Position numbers and translations under genes: made by a program. From assembly GCF_014699115.1 (NCBI RefSeq), contig NZ_JACXAD010000015.1, positions 62,001 to 126,000 of the forward strand: a DNA stretch of 64,000 bases. Reading direction: 5' to 3'. Of the stretch, positions 27,216-36,143 are shown piece by piece. The number at the start of each line of letters is the position of its first letter. Within the stretch, counting starts at the first letter, position 1. The DNA comes from Hymenobacter montanus. GTDB taxonomy: Bacteria > Bacteroidota > Bacteroidia > Cytophagales > Hymenobacteraceae. The notes beneath the pieces were generated by a model that was not told the DNA's origin, made no database searches, and worked only from the letters and a program-made list of their open reading frames with translations.

Positions 27216-28023
27216 GATGAGTACGTGTTCCTGAGTAAGGGCAGCCCGTCGGTGCCAGAGCCACTGGCTCATTGTCCAGCGCCCGGATTCGGCCCTGGTA
27301 TTCGGTTGGCAGCAGGGCGTTTTTGGCCCATTGGCTTAGCGCAAACTGCTTGGTATCGCGATAAAGCGACAGAGCGGGCTGCAGCCAGGTACCCTTGCTT
27401 AGACCAAGCATCGCGCGCACGAGGGGCGGCACCACCATTCCCTGAACGCCCCGCAGCAGCCAGTAGCGCGGCGCCCCCAAATGTCGGCGATACTGCCGAT
27501 ACAAGTCGGTAGTGTGGTGGCTGGGGGCCAGGTCTTCAGCCAGGTGCTGGGCCCGTGCGGCCTGCCAGGCCGCGTACGAGCGTGGCAAGCCGGGGATGCC
27601 CATCCGCTGGCCCACGCGGCCGAACACTTCCACGATTTCTTCACGTTCGGGGGCGGTGAGGGGCCGTTCCAGCATTTCGAACGCGCGCATGGAATAGGCA
27701 ATGAGCATGAATAGGACGTCGCGGTAGGCCCAATCGGGAATGGTCCGGCCACGCTTTGCTTCCACGGCCGCGTGAATGGCCGCGATGGTGTCAATGGCGC
27801 GCTCAGCCCCGGCGCGGTCCGCAAACACGATGCGGCGGGCGTAGTCAACCGTGGAGAACAGGCGGCCCAACGGGTCGGCCGGCAGCCGGCCAGTGAAGTA
27901 AAGCCAGTCCACGGCTTTGTTTAGGGCGAACTCGGCCGCCGCGCCAGCGAAGACGAACAGCACCGTATCGGCAGTACCCCAAATGCGGCGCACGATGGAA
28001 TGAGGAGCCACGAAGTATTCCAT
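27205..28023 (-). CDS. MpaB-family oxygenase (DUF2236)
   Basis: 272 residues. The blocks DYARRIVFADRAGAERAIDT, IAAIHAAVEAKRGRTIPDWA and LFMLIAYSMRAFEMLERPL match the DUF2236/MpaB group, which includes latex-clearing oxygenases and MpaB from mycophenolic acid synthesis. Conserved Arg, His and Asp residues are proposed to hold haem or metal. It sits 103 bp downstream of an SDR gene, in line with it, and overlaps the DUF2809 gene. The combination with two SDR enzymes suggests oxidation of a lipid-like or terpenoid substrate; this is an inference from context. Confidence 0.82.
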   Translation of the reverse strand: MEYFVAPHSIVRRIWGTADTVLFVFAGAAAEFALNKAVDWLYFTGRLPADPLGRLFSTVDYARRIVFADRAGAERAIDTIAAIHAAVEAKRGRTIPDWAYRDVLFMLIAYSMRAFEMLERPLTAPEREEIVEVFGRVGQRMGIPGLPRSYAAWQAARAQHLAEDLAPSHHTTDLYRQYRRHLGAPRYWLLRGVQGMVVPPLVRAMLGLSKGTWLQPALSLYRDTKQFALSQWAKNALLPTEYQGRIRALDNEPVALAPTGCPYSGTRTHHAK

Positions 28024-28126
28024 AAAGACAGGGAGAATGGCGACCGATAGCTCGCTACAGTGATATGAAAAGAACTTTGAGATACAAAGCTAATACAGAT
28101 TCAATGACCGCAAGCTGGCCCAAGAT

Positions 28127-28969
28127 TCAAGTGATAGGTACTTGAGCGGCCATAAGTCGGTCCCATAGCCGGTCAGATAGCAGGCGGCGCAGGCGGGGCA
28201 TCACCTTAGCCAGCACGCCGACCCGGTAGCGGGTTTTGGGAACAGGCACTGTAGCGGCCTCAAAGATTACCTGCCCCACGTCTTCAGGTGATAGAATACC
28301 AAAAGAGCTTTTCGCGTCAAACAAGCGTACGGTCATCGCCAAGAAGTTTTTCCGGAACAACTGGTACGGATCACCGGTAATAGGGGCGGGAAAGCCAGCG
28401 TCGGCCACCTCCATAAATCTGGTGCGCACCCCACCCGGCTTAATAAGGGAGACCCGCACTCCGAAGGACTGCACTTCGTAGCGCAGGGCATCCACCAGAG
28501 CCTCCAAGGCAAACTTGCTGGCGCAGTACGCCCCGGCGCCGGGTGTGCTGAAGTCGCCGCCGGCAGAGCCAGTGATGACGATGCGACCAGTGCCCCGGCG
28601 CCGCATGCCCGGCAATACCAACTGGCAAAGCCGAACGACGCCAAACACATTGGTGTCAAACTGCCGCCGTAGCTCAGCCAGGGGAAGCTCTTCCAAGACA
28701 CCGTTCTGCCCGTAGCCAGCGTTATTGACCAGCACGTCCAGGCCCTCAGTTTCCACCTCAATGAGCTGTATCGCCCGGCGCATAGACTCGTCGTCGGTTA
28801 CATCCAGCGCGAGTACGCGCGCGCCCAAGCGGGCCAATTCATCCAGACTTTCCACCCGGCGGGCCGAGGCGTAAGTAGTAACGCCGGCGGCTAAAAACAT
28901 GCGGGCGGCCGCCAATCCTATTCCGGAGGAGGCACCGGTGATGAGAACTGTTTTAGGGAGGGAAATCAT
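28127..28969 (-). CDS. SDR-family oxidoreductase 2
   Basis: 280 residues. Classical short-chain dehydrogenase: TVLITGASSGIGLAAARMF (NAD(P)-binding Gly motif), LALDVTDDES, VLVNNAGYGQNGVLEELPL (NNAG), IVITGSAGGDFSTPGAGAYC with catalytic Ser, and AYCASKFALEAL (YxxxK). The Ser and YxxxK are present, so it should be active. It is about as long as the upstream SDR and shares NNAGYGQNGVLEELPL with it, pointing to a duplication. The substrate is unknown. Confidence 0.9.
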   Translation of the reverse strand: MISLPKTVLITGASSGIGLAAARMFLAAGVTTYASARRVESLDELARLGARVLALDVTDDESMRRAIQLIEVETEGLDVLVNNAGYGQNGVLEELPLAELRRQFDTNVFGVVRLCQLVLPGMRRRGTGRIVITGSAGGDFSTPGAGAYCASKFALEALVDALRYEVQSFGVRVSLIKPGGVRTRFMEVADAGFPAPITGDPYQLFRKNFLAMTVRLFDAKSSFGILSPEDVGQVIFEAATVPVPKTRYRVGVLAKVMPRLRRLLSDRLWDRLMAAQVPIT

Positions 28970-29041
28970 AATCGGCGAAGTTGATTGAAATTAAAATGAG
29001 CAGAAAGCAGTGGGGGCAGCCGTTTGTCTGGAACCGTCCCG

Positions 29042-30055
29042 TTAGCCTTTCATCTTGTCTTTTTTCATCCCCATCTGCCGCAGCAGGAGGCGCTCAAATC
29101 CACGGTCGCCCAGCAGCCGGCGCATGCGCGGGGTCAGCTTGGCCAGCAAGCCAATCCGGTAACGAGTGCGGGGTTTACGCACCGAAGCGGCTTTCACAAT
29201 GGTTTCGGCTACTTTTTCCGGGCGCAGAATGCCGTAGGAACTGCCCTTGGGATCGAACATGCGCGTGGTCATACTGGCAAACTTGGCGCGAAACTCCAGG
29301 TAGGGGCTCTGGGCCATCGCGGCTGGATACCGGGCATTGGCTACGTTCATGAAGTTGGTCGCCACTCCACCGGGCTTAATCAATACCACGTCAATGCCGA
29401 ACAGTCCTAGTTCCCCCCGCAACCCGTCGTTAAAGCTTTCTACGGCGTACTTGCTGGCGTGGTAGGCACTGGCTCCCGGCGTGGTAAAGTCGCCGCCGAC
29501 CGACCCCACGTTGATGATGCGCCCGAATCCCTGGCGCCGCATGGTGGGAGCCACCAGTTGCGCCATGTGCACCAAACCAAAGACGTTGACCTCAAACTGT
29601 TGCCGAATGGCGCTCAAGGGCAATTCTTCCAGCACGCCGTTCTGCCCGTACCCAGCATTGTTGATGAGAATGTCCACGCCTCCGGCTTCGCGCTCAATCT
29701 GATCCACCACTGCCCGCATGGACCGGTCATCAGTCACATCAAGGTAAGCCGTGCGGCATCCGAGCGCTTGCAATTCGGTTAAGGCGCTGCTCGTGTCGAT
29801 GGATGTAGCATAGGTTATGTAGCCGCGGCGGGCAAACAACTGGGCGGTGGCTTTCCCAATACCGCTGGATGCTCCGGTCACTAGCACTACCGGCGCGGAA
29901 GCCGCCCTTGGCCTGGCCTGGCCTAAGCCATTGCTGGGTGATAGGGCCAGAATGGTGACCAGTAGAGACCAAGCAAAGCTGAGCCGGATCAGAGGTTGGA
30001 GCAGGAGCCGGTCAGCAAACTCGCCCAATATTCGGAAAACAAGGCTTTGACGCAT
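29042..30055 (-). CDS. SDR-family oxidoreductase 1 with N-terminal hydrophobic segment
   Basis: 337 residues. An N-terminal extension of ~55 residues carries a hydrophobic helix (LIRLSFAWSLLVTILALSP), unusual for the family. The SDR core follows: VLVTGASSGIGKATAQLF, YLDVTDDRSMR, ILINNAGYGQNGVLEELPL, INVGSVGGDFTTPGASAYHA and YHASKYAVES. It is paralogous to the next gene and first behind tetR, with 164 bp between. The leader region contains a 16-bp palindrome resembling one upstream of tetR. Confidence 0.88.
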   Translation of the reverse strand: MRQSLVFRILGEFADRLLLQPLIRLSFAWSLLVTILALSPSNGLGQARPRAASAPVVLVTGASSGIGKATAQLFARRGYITYATSIDTSSALTELQALGCRTAYLDVTDDRSMRAVVDQIEREAGGVDILINNAGYGQNGVLEELPLSAIRQQFEVNVFGLVHMAQLVAPTMRRQGFGRIINVGSVGGDFTTPGASAYHASKYAVESFNDGLRGELGLFGIDVVLIKPGGVATNFMNVANARYPAAMAQSPYLEFRAKFASMTTRMFDPKGSSYGILRPEKVAETIVKAASVRKPRTRYRIGLLAKLTPRMRRLLGDRGFERLLLRQMGMKKDKMKG

Positions 30056-30186
30056 ATGGAGTAGGGAAAATTGTGAAAAAAACTTCGTGAGTAGGAATGG
30101 CTATGGCCTGGGTTGGCGGTTGAAGCAGGTTTACACTGATAGGGAATTTTTCCGCCGACAGCGAGGTACCTGATCAGACGTTTTAG

Positions 30187-30202
30187 ATGAATAAATATTC
30201 AT
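30187..30202. promoter_or_regulatory. Palindrome, likely TetR operator for the SDR genes
   Basis: ATGAATAAATATTCAT is a perfect 7-2-7 inverted repeat between the end of tetR and the start of SDR 1. A related site, GCGAATAAATGTTCAT, is at 30806-30821 upstream of tetR; 13 of 16 positions agree. Confidence 0.65.
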
Positions 30203-30219
30203 TATTGCGGCAAAAAAAT

Positions 30220-30792
30220 TTAAGATCGAATGCCATCCCAACACAGTGAAAACGCCGCATCGGCTAGTGGCGACGGCACAGTGCCACCTTGAAGGCGAAT
30301 AAGCCCGGCCAGTTCGCGCAACGGCCCCATTAGATAAATGGCGAGCAGGGTGTTGTCCAGGTCCTTTAGTAGTAAGCCTTTTTTGCCCCGATCAAAAAGC
30401 CGGAACAAAGGGGCCATCGTATCCAGAGACATTTGCACCTCATCGGCCTGCATATAGGGGGAGGTATAGTACTGCTCCACAAACACGCTTTCGTCGTAAC
30501 TATCTAGGCGAGTGCGCAGGTAGTTCAACCATATCTTCTGCAGGGCAAGGCGTAGCGGCTCTTGCTCGTTGAAATCCCGGAATAAAGCTTTCGTAGTACG
30601 CAATTTGGCATGTCGGTACAGCGCGCGCAGGAGGGCCTCTTTGTTCGGAAAGTAGGTATACAACGTGCCCGTAGCTAGTCCGGCCTCACGAGCAATGGTT
30701 GCCATCGTCAACCCAGCAATGCCCGCGCGGCCTACCAACCGGCAGGCGGCCGCGTATATCAGTTCCGTTTTGCCTTCGTCTTTTAATTTCAC
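30220..30792 (-). CDS. TetR/AcrR-family transcriptional regulator
   Basis: 190 residues. The N-terminal helix-turn-helix is clear: AGLTMATIAREAGLATGTLY followed by TYFPNKEALLRALYRH. The remainder is the variable ligand-binding, dimerisation domain with a run of helices. It is the presumed repressor of the downstream SDR-SDR-MpaB-DUF2809 genes and of itself: a TAnnTTTG element at 30797-30804 partly adjoins the second palindrome. The ligand is probably small and hydrophobic, as for most members, but nothing in the sequence shows it. Confidence 0.92.
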   Translation of the reverse strand: MKLKDEGKTELIYAAACRLVGRAGIAGLTMATIAREAGLATGTLYTYFPNKEALLRALYRHAKLRTTKALFRDFNEQEPLRLALQKIWLNYLRTRLDSYDESVFVEQYYTSPYMQADEVQMSLDTMAPLFRLFDRGKKGLLLKDLDNTLLAIYLMGPLRELAGLIRLQGGTVPSPLADAAFSLCWDGIRS

Positions 30793-30796
30793 TTCG

Positions 30797-30804
30797 CAAA
30801 GATA
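30797..30804 (-). promoter_or_regulatory. Promoter -7 element of tetR
   Basis: Minus-strand TATCTTTG matches TAnnTTTG, 5 nt upstream of the tetR ATG and directly next to the palindrome at 30806-30821, so repressor binding there would block transcription. Confidence 0.55.
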
Positions 30805-30805
30805 G

Positions 30806-30821
30806 GCGAATAAATGTTCAT
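30806..30821. promoter_or_regulatory. Palindrome, likely autoregulatory TetR operator
   Basis: GCGAATAAATGTTCAT resembles the perfect palindrome at 30187-30202. It lies just upstream of the tetR -7 element. Confidence 0.6.
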
Positions 30822-30918
30822 TTAAAAGTTCTCCCTGTGCTCATTTAACCGGTGGACCGACATATTCTAGGGCTCCGCCCGCTCGGGTACGGGCCAGGTA
30901 GTTTACTTGGGCAACGTC

Positions 30919-31416
30919 TTATCTCACGTCTACTAATTCTACCTCGAAGCGCAGTACCGTATTTGCGGGAATGGATCCAGCACCTTGTGCTCCGTACCCA
31001 AGCTGTGACGGGATTAGCAATAGGCTTTTCTCGCCTTTGCGCATCAGCGCAATTCCTTCGTCCCAGCCCTGGATAACCTGGCCACGCCCGAGTATAAAGT
31101 CCAGGGGCTGGTTGCCTCGGCGCGACGAGGCATCGAACACCGTGCCGTCGAGCAGCGTGCCGGTGTACAGCACCGATACTGTCTTGCCGGCTACCGCCCG
31201 CGGCGCACTCGGGGCAGTAACAAGGGGTACGTAATAGAGCCCCGACCCCTGTCGCTGCGCATTATTTATGTTGTTGTCGCTCAGGTATTTTTTGATGAGC
31301 TTCTCATCTATCTCCACATAGTTCTTGTCCTTGCAGGCAGTAGTCAGCAAGCCGGCCAGGCCCACTGCCACCAACAGTAATAACCGAAGCGCGCCCGCCC
31401 AAAATGCTTTTTTCAT
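30919..31416 (-). CDS. FKBP-type peptidyl-prolyl isomerase lipoprotein
   Basis: 165 residues. A signal peptide with lipobox GLLTTAC (Cys ~28) is followed by a linker and a single FKBP domain: VSVLYTGTLLDGTVFDASSR, LDFILGRGQVIQGWDEGIAL, LLLIPSQLGYGAQGAGSIPA and TVLRFEVELVDVR. The active-site Tyr, Asp, Trp and Tyr positions are present. It probably assists folding of exported proteins at the periplasmic face of a membrane. It is monocistronic. Confidence 0.92.
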   Translation of the reverse strand: MKKAFWAGALRLLLLVAVGLAGLLTTACKDKNYVEIDEKLIKKYLSDNNINNAQRQGSGLYYVPLVTAPSAPRAVAGKTVSVLYTGTLLDGTVFDASSRRGNQPLDFILGRGQVIQGWDEGIALMRKGEKSLLLIPSQLGYGAQGAGSIPANTVLRFEVELVDVR

Positions 31417-31623
31417 CGTAGTAGTTTTTGGTAAAAATAGGCCATCGCGCCCAGTTCAGGCCGCTGCCAGTGTGACAAACGTTTACAAAGCAAGCTCCAG
31501 TTGTGGGCTTCATCTCGCGTTCAGCAGCTGGGCGACGGGTGCGGGCAGAGAGACGCAGCGCCGACATCCACACCCTACAGCCTGAGCACTGAGCGAAATA
31601 TCGGCGGGGCAACTCGGGCTCGA

Positions 31624-33045
31624 CTACGGAAAAATACCTAGCGACTGGTAGCTGACGCCTACCTTTTCAATGGCGCTGTAAAAAGCGGCCGTGCGCAGGT
31701 CCTGAATGCCTTTCACCTGATTCATGACGGAGCGAATTTCGTGGTAGGCGACAATCATGGTATCCTCCAGACCAGAGCGGACGAGGTCAATCTCATCCAT
31801 GCCGTGCACGATGAGGGCTCGCTCCTGCGCGCTGATGCTCTTCCCGGTCGACTGCTCGATGGTGGTAACTAGCCGCTGGAGTGAAGCTTCCTCCGCCCGC
31901 TTGCCCATGCGGCCGAAGCGCACGTTGGAAAGGTTCTTAAGCCACTCGAAATAGGAAACCGTTACCCCGCCGGCATTTAGGTACAGATCGGGCAGAATAA
32001 CGAGGCCGCGCTCCAGCAGAATCTTTTCCGCCGCCCGGGTAACGGGGCCGTTGGCGCCTTCGGCGATGACTTTGGCTTGGATGCGGGCGGCGTTGCCTTC
32101 GTGAATCTGGTTTTCCAGCGCCGCGGGCAGCAGCACTTCGCACTCGTATTCGAGCAGCCCGGCCGAGTCGGCCACGTTCTTCGCGCCGGGGTAGTCAAGA
32201 ATGGAGCCGCTGTCGGTGCGGTGCTGCAGCACGGCGGCCACATCGAGGCCATCGGGGTGGTAGATGCCTCCCTCGCGCTCGGCAATGCCGGTAATCAGGG
32301 CGCCTCCCAGCTGGCAGTAGTGGGCCGCGTAATAGCCCACGTTGCCCAGCCCCTGCACGATGATGCGCTTGCCGGCCAGGCCACTGCTCAAGCCCAGGTG
32401 CTTGAGCAGGTCGGCATCGGCAAACAGCTCGCGCAGGCCGAAAAGCACGCCCAGGCCGGTGGCTTCGGTCCGGCCCCGGATGCCGCCCTGGCCCACGGGC
32501 TTGCCCGTGACGCAGCCCAGGGCGCTGGTATCACCGTACTTGAAGGTGAGGTAGGTATCGGCAATCCAGGCCATTTCGCGGCTGCCGGTGCCGTAGTCGG
32601 GGGCCGGCACGTCCATACCCGGGCCGATGAGGTTCTTCTTGATGAGCTCGCTGGCGTAGCGGCGCGTCACGCGCTCCAGGGTTTCGACCGAGCTGGTGCG
32701 CGGGTTGATTTTCACGCCGCCCTTGGCTCCGCCGAAGGGCACGTCGACCAAGGCACACTTAAAAGTCATGAGCGTGGCCAGGGCCTTCACCTCGTCCTCG
32801 TCGACGTGGATGCTGTAGCGGATGCCCCCTTTGCTGGGCAGCTTGTGGTGGCTGTGCTGCACCCGAATGCCTTCCACAACCTGCACTTTCCCGTCGATTT
32901 CCACCGGGAAGTTGACCTTGTAGATGCTGTTGCAGGCCTTAATCTGTTGCAGAATGCCCGGGTCGAGCTTGGAAAAGCGGGCTGCCTGGTCGTAAAACTG
33001 CAACACGCTGTCGTAAAAATCTTTTCCCTGCATTGGCGCGCTCAT
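31624..33045 (-). CDS. Glutamate dehydrogenase (Glu/Leu/Phe/Val dehydrogenase family)
   Basis: 473 residues. Substrate-binding and catalytic Lys region: HKLPSKGGIRYSIHVDEDEV, ALVDVPFGGAKGGVKINPR. The nucleotide-binding domain follows with IIVQGLGNVGYYAAHYCQLG. The family oxidatively deaminates glutamate to 2-oxoglutarate; the insertions around the Gly-rich loop and length fit hexameric bacterial forms. Cofactor preference cannot be decided from sequence alone. A GTG/ATG start choice does not arise; two ATGs (MSAPMQGK) exist 4 codons apart. It is monocistronic, between an FKBP gene and a palindromic gap. Confidence 0.92.
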   Translation of the reverse strand: MSAPMQGKDFYDSVLQFYDQAARFSKLDPGILQQIKACNSIYKVNFPVEIDGKVQVVEGIRVQHSHHKLPSKGGIRYSIHVDEDEVKALATLMTFKCALVDVPFGGAKGGVKINPRTSSVETLERVTRRYASELIKKNLIGPGMDVPAPDYGTGSREMAWIADTYLTFKYGDTSALGCVTGKPVGQGGIRGRTEATGLGVLFGLRELFADADLLKHLGLSSGLAGKRIIVQGLGNVGYYAAHYCQLGGALITGIAEREGGIYHPDGLDVAAVLQHRTDSGSILDYPGAKNVADSAGLLEYECEVLLPAALENQIHEGNAARIQAKVIAEGANGPVTRAAEKILLERGLVILPDLYLNAGGVTVSYFEWLKNLSNVRFGRMGKRAEEASLQRLVTTIEQSTGKSISAQERALIVHGMDEIDLVRSGLEDTMIVAYHEIRSVMNQVKGIQDLRTAAFYSAIEKVGVSYQSLGIFP

Positions 33046-33159
33046 GCTACAAAAAGGTTAGGTGGGAGTATCCCATCGCTAACGCAAACACCACCGAACG
33101 GTTGCCCGGCGGGGTGCCGGGCGGCCAACTTGCCGGGAGAGGCCCACTACCCGAACGGC

Positions 33160-33329
33160 GTGGTGCCCCGAATTCCGCGCAGCGGTTCGTGGCACCACTA
33201 ATCAGTGAAAGTATTTAACGAGTAGTGGGTACTAGTAATAACTGGAACAATCACGCAAGGGTGGTTCAGCGGTTCGTGTTACCCCGAATAGTGGTACCAC
33301 GAACCGCTGCGCGGAATTCGGGGCACCAC
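33160..33329. repeat. 170-bp palindromic element with 41-bp arms
   Basis: The arms 33160-33200 and 33289-33329 are inverted copies (GTGGTGCCCCGAATTCCGCG..., 40 of 41 positions). The GTGGTGCCxCGA / TCGTGGCACCAC core is shared with the element at 48858-49065. The remainder of the 33046-33355 gap contains nothing else identifiable. Confidence 0.85.
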
Positions 33330-33355
33330 ACAACCTACCGCCTGGCTGGGAGCCT

Positions 33356-35668
33356 TTAGCTACGGCCCGTATCGGCCACCAGGTTGGGGGCCTGGGGGAG
33401 GCCGACTTTTGGGCGTTTGTAGAAGTACAAAATCAACAGCGGCAGCAGCGTGAGCTCGGCAACTACCCCGAAGAGCAGGGTTAGTCCAATCAGCAGGCCC
33501 ACGTAGAAGGTACCGTCAAATTTCGAGAACAGCAGGGTCGAAAAGCCGCCCACCAGAATCAGGGAAGTGGTAATCACGGCTTTGCCGGCCAGCAGATACG
33601 TGTGCCGCACGGCCCGGAAAATGTCGGGCTCCTTGCTGAGCGTCAGCCGGAGCTTGGAGATGAAGTGGATGGTGTCGTCGACCGCGATGCCGAAGGCGAT
33701 GGTGAAGATGATGCTGGTGCTGACCTTCATGTTTACGCCGGCCAGCCCCATTACCCCGGCCACGATGATGATGGGCAGCAGGTTGGGAATGAGCACCACC
33801 ACCGTCATGCGCACCGACTTGAAGAGCGCCAGCACAATCAGCGTCACCATGGCTACGTCGATGGCCATGCCCTGAATCATGTTCAGGGTCAGGTTCTCGT
33901 TATTCTTATCGATGAGATTGGACGAGCCGGTGAGGCGGGTGCGCAGCACGGTGCTGTCGATGGACGTGTGCAGGAAGGTCCGCAGTGCCGCATTCAGGGC
34001 ATCGGCCCGGATGCTGCCCACGTCGGCCATGCGGCCGGTGAGGCGGCCGGCCGAGCCGTCGGGCAGAACCAGGGCGCTGAATTCGGGCTTTTTGCGAAAC
34101 AGTTGGAGCTTCCGACGCAGGGGCCCTAGCTCCCGCGGGTCGGCGGGGAGGCGGTATTCGGCTAGTCCGCCGCCGTGCAGCGCCTTGCGCACCGACTTGA
34201 CCAGGGTAACCGGCGAGGCCGCGAAGCGCAGGCCGTAGGTGTGGTGCAGGTAGCTTTCGATGCGCTCAGTTTGCCGCAGCACGGCTAGGTCGTAGATGTC
34301 GTGGCCCGGCACCGGCTTCAGCTCCAGCTCGAAGGGCCGCACCCCGGCAAACTGGCGCTCAAAAAAGGCAAAATCCAGCCGGACGGGGTCATTTTTCGAC
34401 AAGTCATCAAGGAGTGAGGAGTTGATGCGCACCCGGCTGGCCAGCCCAATGGCCCCGACCAGCACCAGGCCGCTCACCGTGAAGATGAGCCGGCGGCGCA
34501 GCAGCACCATGCGGAACAGGCGGCCCAGCACGCCGTCCCAGCTGTGGCCCTGGCGGCGCGGCGTGCGCAGCTGGGGCCGGCCCAGCAGCACGAGCATGGC
34601 CGGCAGCAGCGTAAAGCTGAGCACGAAGGCCAGCAGGACAGCAATGCCGGTAAACAGCCCGAAATTGTGGATGGGCCGGATGGTGGACGTCATCAGGGTA
34701 AAAAAGCCCAGGCTGGTGGTGAGGGCCGACAAGCCCGAGCCAAACCCCGACTCTTTGATGGTGACCCGCAACGCATCTTTCTTGCTGGCTCCGTAGCCCA
34801 GCTCGCTCACGTAGCGGCTGATGATGTGAATGGTGTCGGACATACCCACCACGAACAGCATCAGCGGGAGTAGGGCCGTCATCAGGTCGATGCTCACGCC
34901 GCAGGCGGCCATTATGCCCAGGCCCCAAAAAATAGCCCCCAGCACCACAATCAGCGGCAGCACCACGCCCCACCAGTTCCGGAACGTAAGCCAGAGCAGG
35001 CCCGTGACCAGCAGCACCGACAGCGACATAAACACGACCAGCTCCCACTTCAGCCGGTCGACAAACACCGACTGGGCCACTATCCGACCGGCAAAATGCA
35101 TCCGCTCTTCGGGCAGGCCCAGGCGGGCCATCCCCCCACGCAGGGTCGCGAAAAGCGAGTCGCCGGGCGGCTTTTCGAGGTCGGGCGTGAGCTGCAGCAC
35201 CAGCGCCACCGCCCGCGCGTCGGGGCTGAACACGTTGCCCACCAAGCCCGGCGTGCGGTAAATCAGGGTGGAGTCGTCGGCGCGCCGGCCCGGCTCGGTG
35301 GGGTGCAGATAGGGCAGGTTGAAAAAGCCTAGGCCCTCCACCACCGGGTTAGCCAGGGTGGTGGGGGAAGTGACGTGCCGCACGTTGCGCTGCCGCCGCG
35401 CCAGCTGCGTGAGGGAGTCGACCTGGGTGAGAAACGCGGGGTCAAACACCGTTTTGCCCGTGGGGGCTTCCACACCCAGCAACAGGTAGTCGTTGTCGTT
35501 GCCAAAGCGCCGGGTGTAGCCCTGGTAGTAGTCCAGGTCGGGGTCGCCCGCGGGGTAAAAATCGTTGAAATTATAGTTGAACCGCAGCTGGGCGACGGAA
35601 AACATACTCAGGGCCGTGAGCAGGCCGAGCAGGAATAGGGTGAGGTAGGCGAGGCGGCGAAGGGGCAT
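33356..35668 (-). CDS. RND/MMPL-family transporter
   Basis: 770 residues from the ATG at 35668 (MPLRRLAYLTLFLLGLLTAL); an upstream extension to 35749 has no features. Two copies of a hydrophobic block with a large periplasmic loop each are visible: VFMSLSVLLVTGLLWLTF, VLPLIVVLGAIFWGLGIMAA, VLLAFVLSFTLLPAMLVLL in the first half, and MVTLIVLALFKSVRMTVVVL, IIFTIAFGIAVDDTIHFISK, LLIGLTLLFGVVAELTLLPL in the second. This is the MMPL/hopanoid-transporter-like RND plan, driven by the proton gradient. No periplasmic adaptor or outer-membrane factor is nearby, so it may export lipids. Confidence 0.9.
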   Translation of the reverse strand: MPLRRLAYLTLFLLGLLTALSMFSVAQLRFNYNFNDFYPAGDPDLDYYQGYTRRFGNDNDYLLLGVEAPTGKTVFDPAFLTQVDSLTQLARRQRNVRHVTSPTTLANPVVEGLGFFNLPYLHPTEPGRRADDSTLIYRTPGLVGNVFSPDARAVALVLQLTPDLEKPPGDSLFATLRGGMARLGLPEERMHFAGRIVAQSVFVDRLKWELVVFMSLSVLLVTGLLWLTFRNWWGVVLPLIVVLGAIFWGLGIMAACGVSIDLMTALLPLMLFVVGMSDTIHIISRYVSELGYGASKKDALRVTIKESGFGSGLSALTTSLGFFTLMTSTIRPIHNFGLFTGIAVLLAFVLSFTLLPAMLVLLGRPQLRTPRRQGHSWDGVLGRLFRMVLLRRRLIFTVSGLVLVGAIGLASRVRINSSLLDDLSKNDPVRLDFAFFERQFAGVRPFELELKPVPGHDIYDLAVLRQTERIESYLHHTYGLRFAASPVTLVKSVRKALHGGGLAEYRLPADPRELGPLRRKLQLFRKKPEFSALVLPDGSAGRLTGRMADVGSIRADALNAALRTFLHTSIDSTVLRTRLTGSSNLIDKNNENLTLNMIQGMAIDVAMVTLIVLALFKSVRMTVVVLIPNLLPIIIVAGVMGLAGVNMKVSTSIIFTIAFGIAVDDTIHFISKLRLTLSKEPDIFRAVRHTYLLAGKAVITTSLILVGGFSTLLFSKFDGTFYVGLLIGLTLLFGVVAELTLLPLLILYFYKRPKVGLPQAPNLVADTGRS

Positions 35669-35847
35669 AGGCGGGCCACCTGCGCAAGCACCGGCCGGAA
35701 CCGGTGCCAGGCTGGCGGCAAATGGTGAGCAAGTAAGCGAACAAAACAACTACGCCCGGGCTCAGAGTTGAGAGGCCCGCCCGTATATTAGAGCCTGGAA
35801 ACCCTTCATTTTCGTCTTTTGTTTCTCCCCACCTCATCAAGTACCCC

Positions 35848-36054
35848 ATGAAAAAGACCCTGCTTGCTCTCACCCTGTGTGCTTTTGTCGGCACCAGTGC
35901 CTTCGCTCACGACCGCCACGATAAGGACGGCAAAAAAGGCAAGAAAGAAAGCTGTTCCAAAGGAATGGCCGCCGGCGCGTGCTGCGCGAAAAAAGATGCC
36001 AAGACTGCGAGCGTAAAGCCCGTCGAGAAAGTCCCGGCTGCGGCAAAGATGTAG
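35848..36054 (+). CDS. Small secreted Lys/Cys-rich protein
   Basis: 68 residues with a typical signal peptide (MKKTLLALTLCAFVGTSAFA) and a mature part rich in Lys and Asp (HDRHDKDGKKGKKESCSKGM) carrying AACCAK-type cysteines (AGACCAKKD). No family is recognised. The mature peptide could bind metals or anionic surfaces. A strong intrinsic terminator follows 30 bp later, supporting that this short ORF is real. Confidence 0.65.
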   Translation: MKKTLLALTLCAFVGTSAFAHDRHDKDGKKGKKESCSKGMAAGACCAKKDAKTASVKPVEKVPAAAKM

Positions 36055-36083
36055 AGGCTGGTGGCTTCGTCCCTATAAATATT

Positions 36084-36114
36084 AAAGCCGCCTTGGAAAC
36101 AAGGCGGCTTTTTA
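36084..36114 (+). terminator. Intrinsic terminator
   Basis: AAAGCCGCCTTG / CAAGGCGGCTTT stem with a 4-nt loop and a T5 tract, 29 nt after the stop codon of the small secreted protein. Confidence 0.85.
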
Positions 36115-36143
36115 TCACCTGGAAAGAGATACCTACTTCTAAA

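Noticed and set aside
32077..33201. 374-codon open frame antisense to glutamate dehydrogenase
   Set aside because: Shadow frame without family features.
33160..33329. CRISPR-like array
   Set aside because: The repeats are inverted and nested, not regularly spaced direct repeats; no cas genes.
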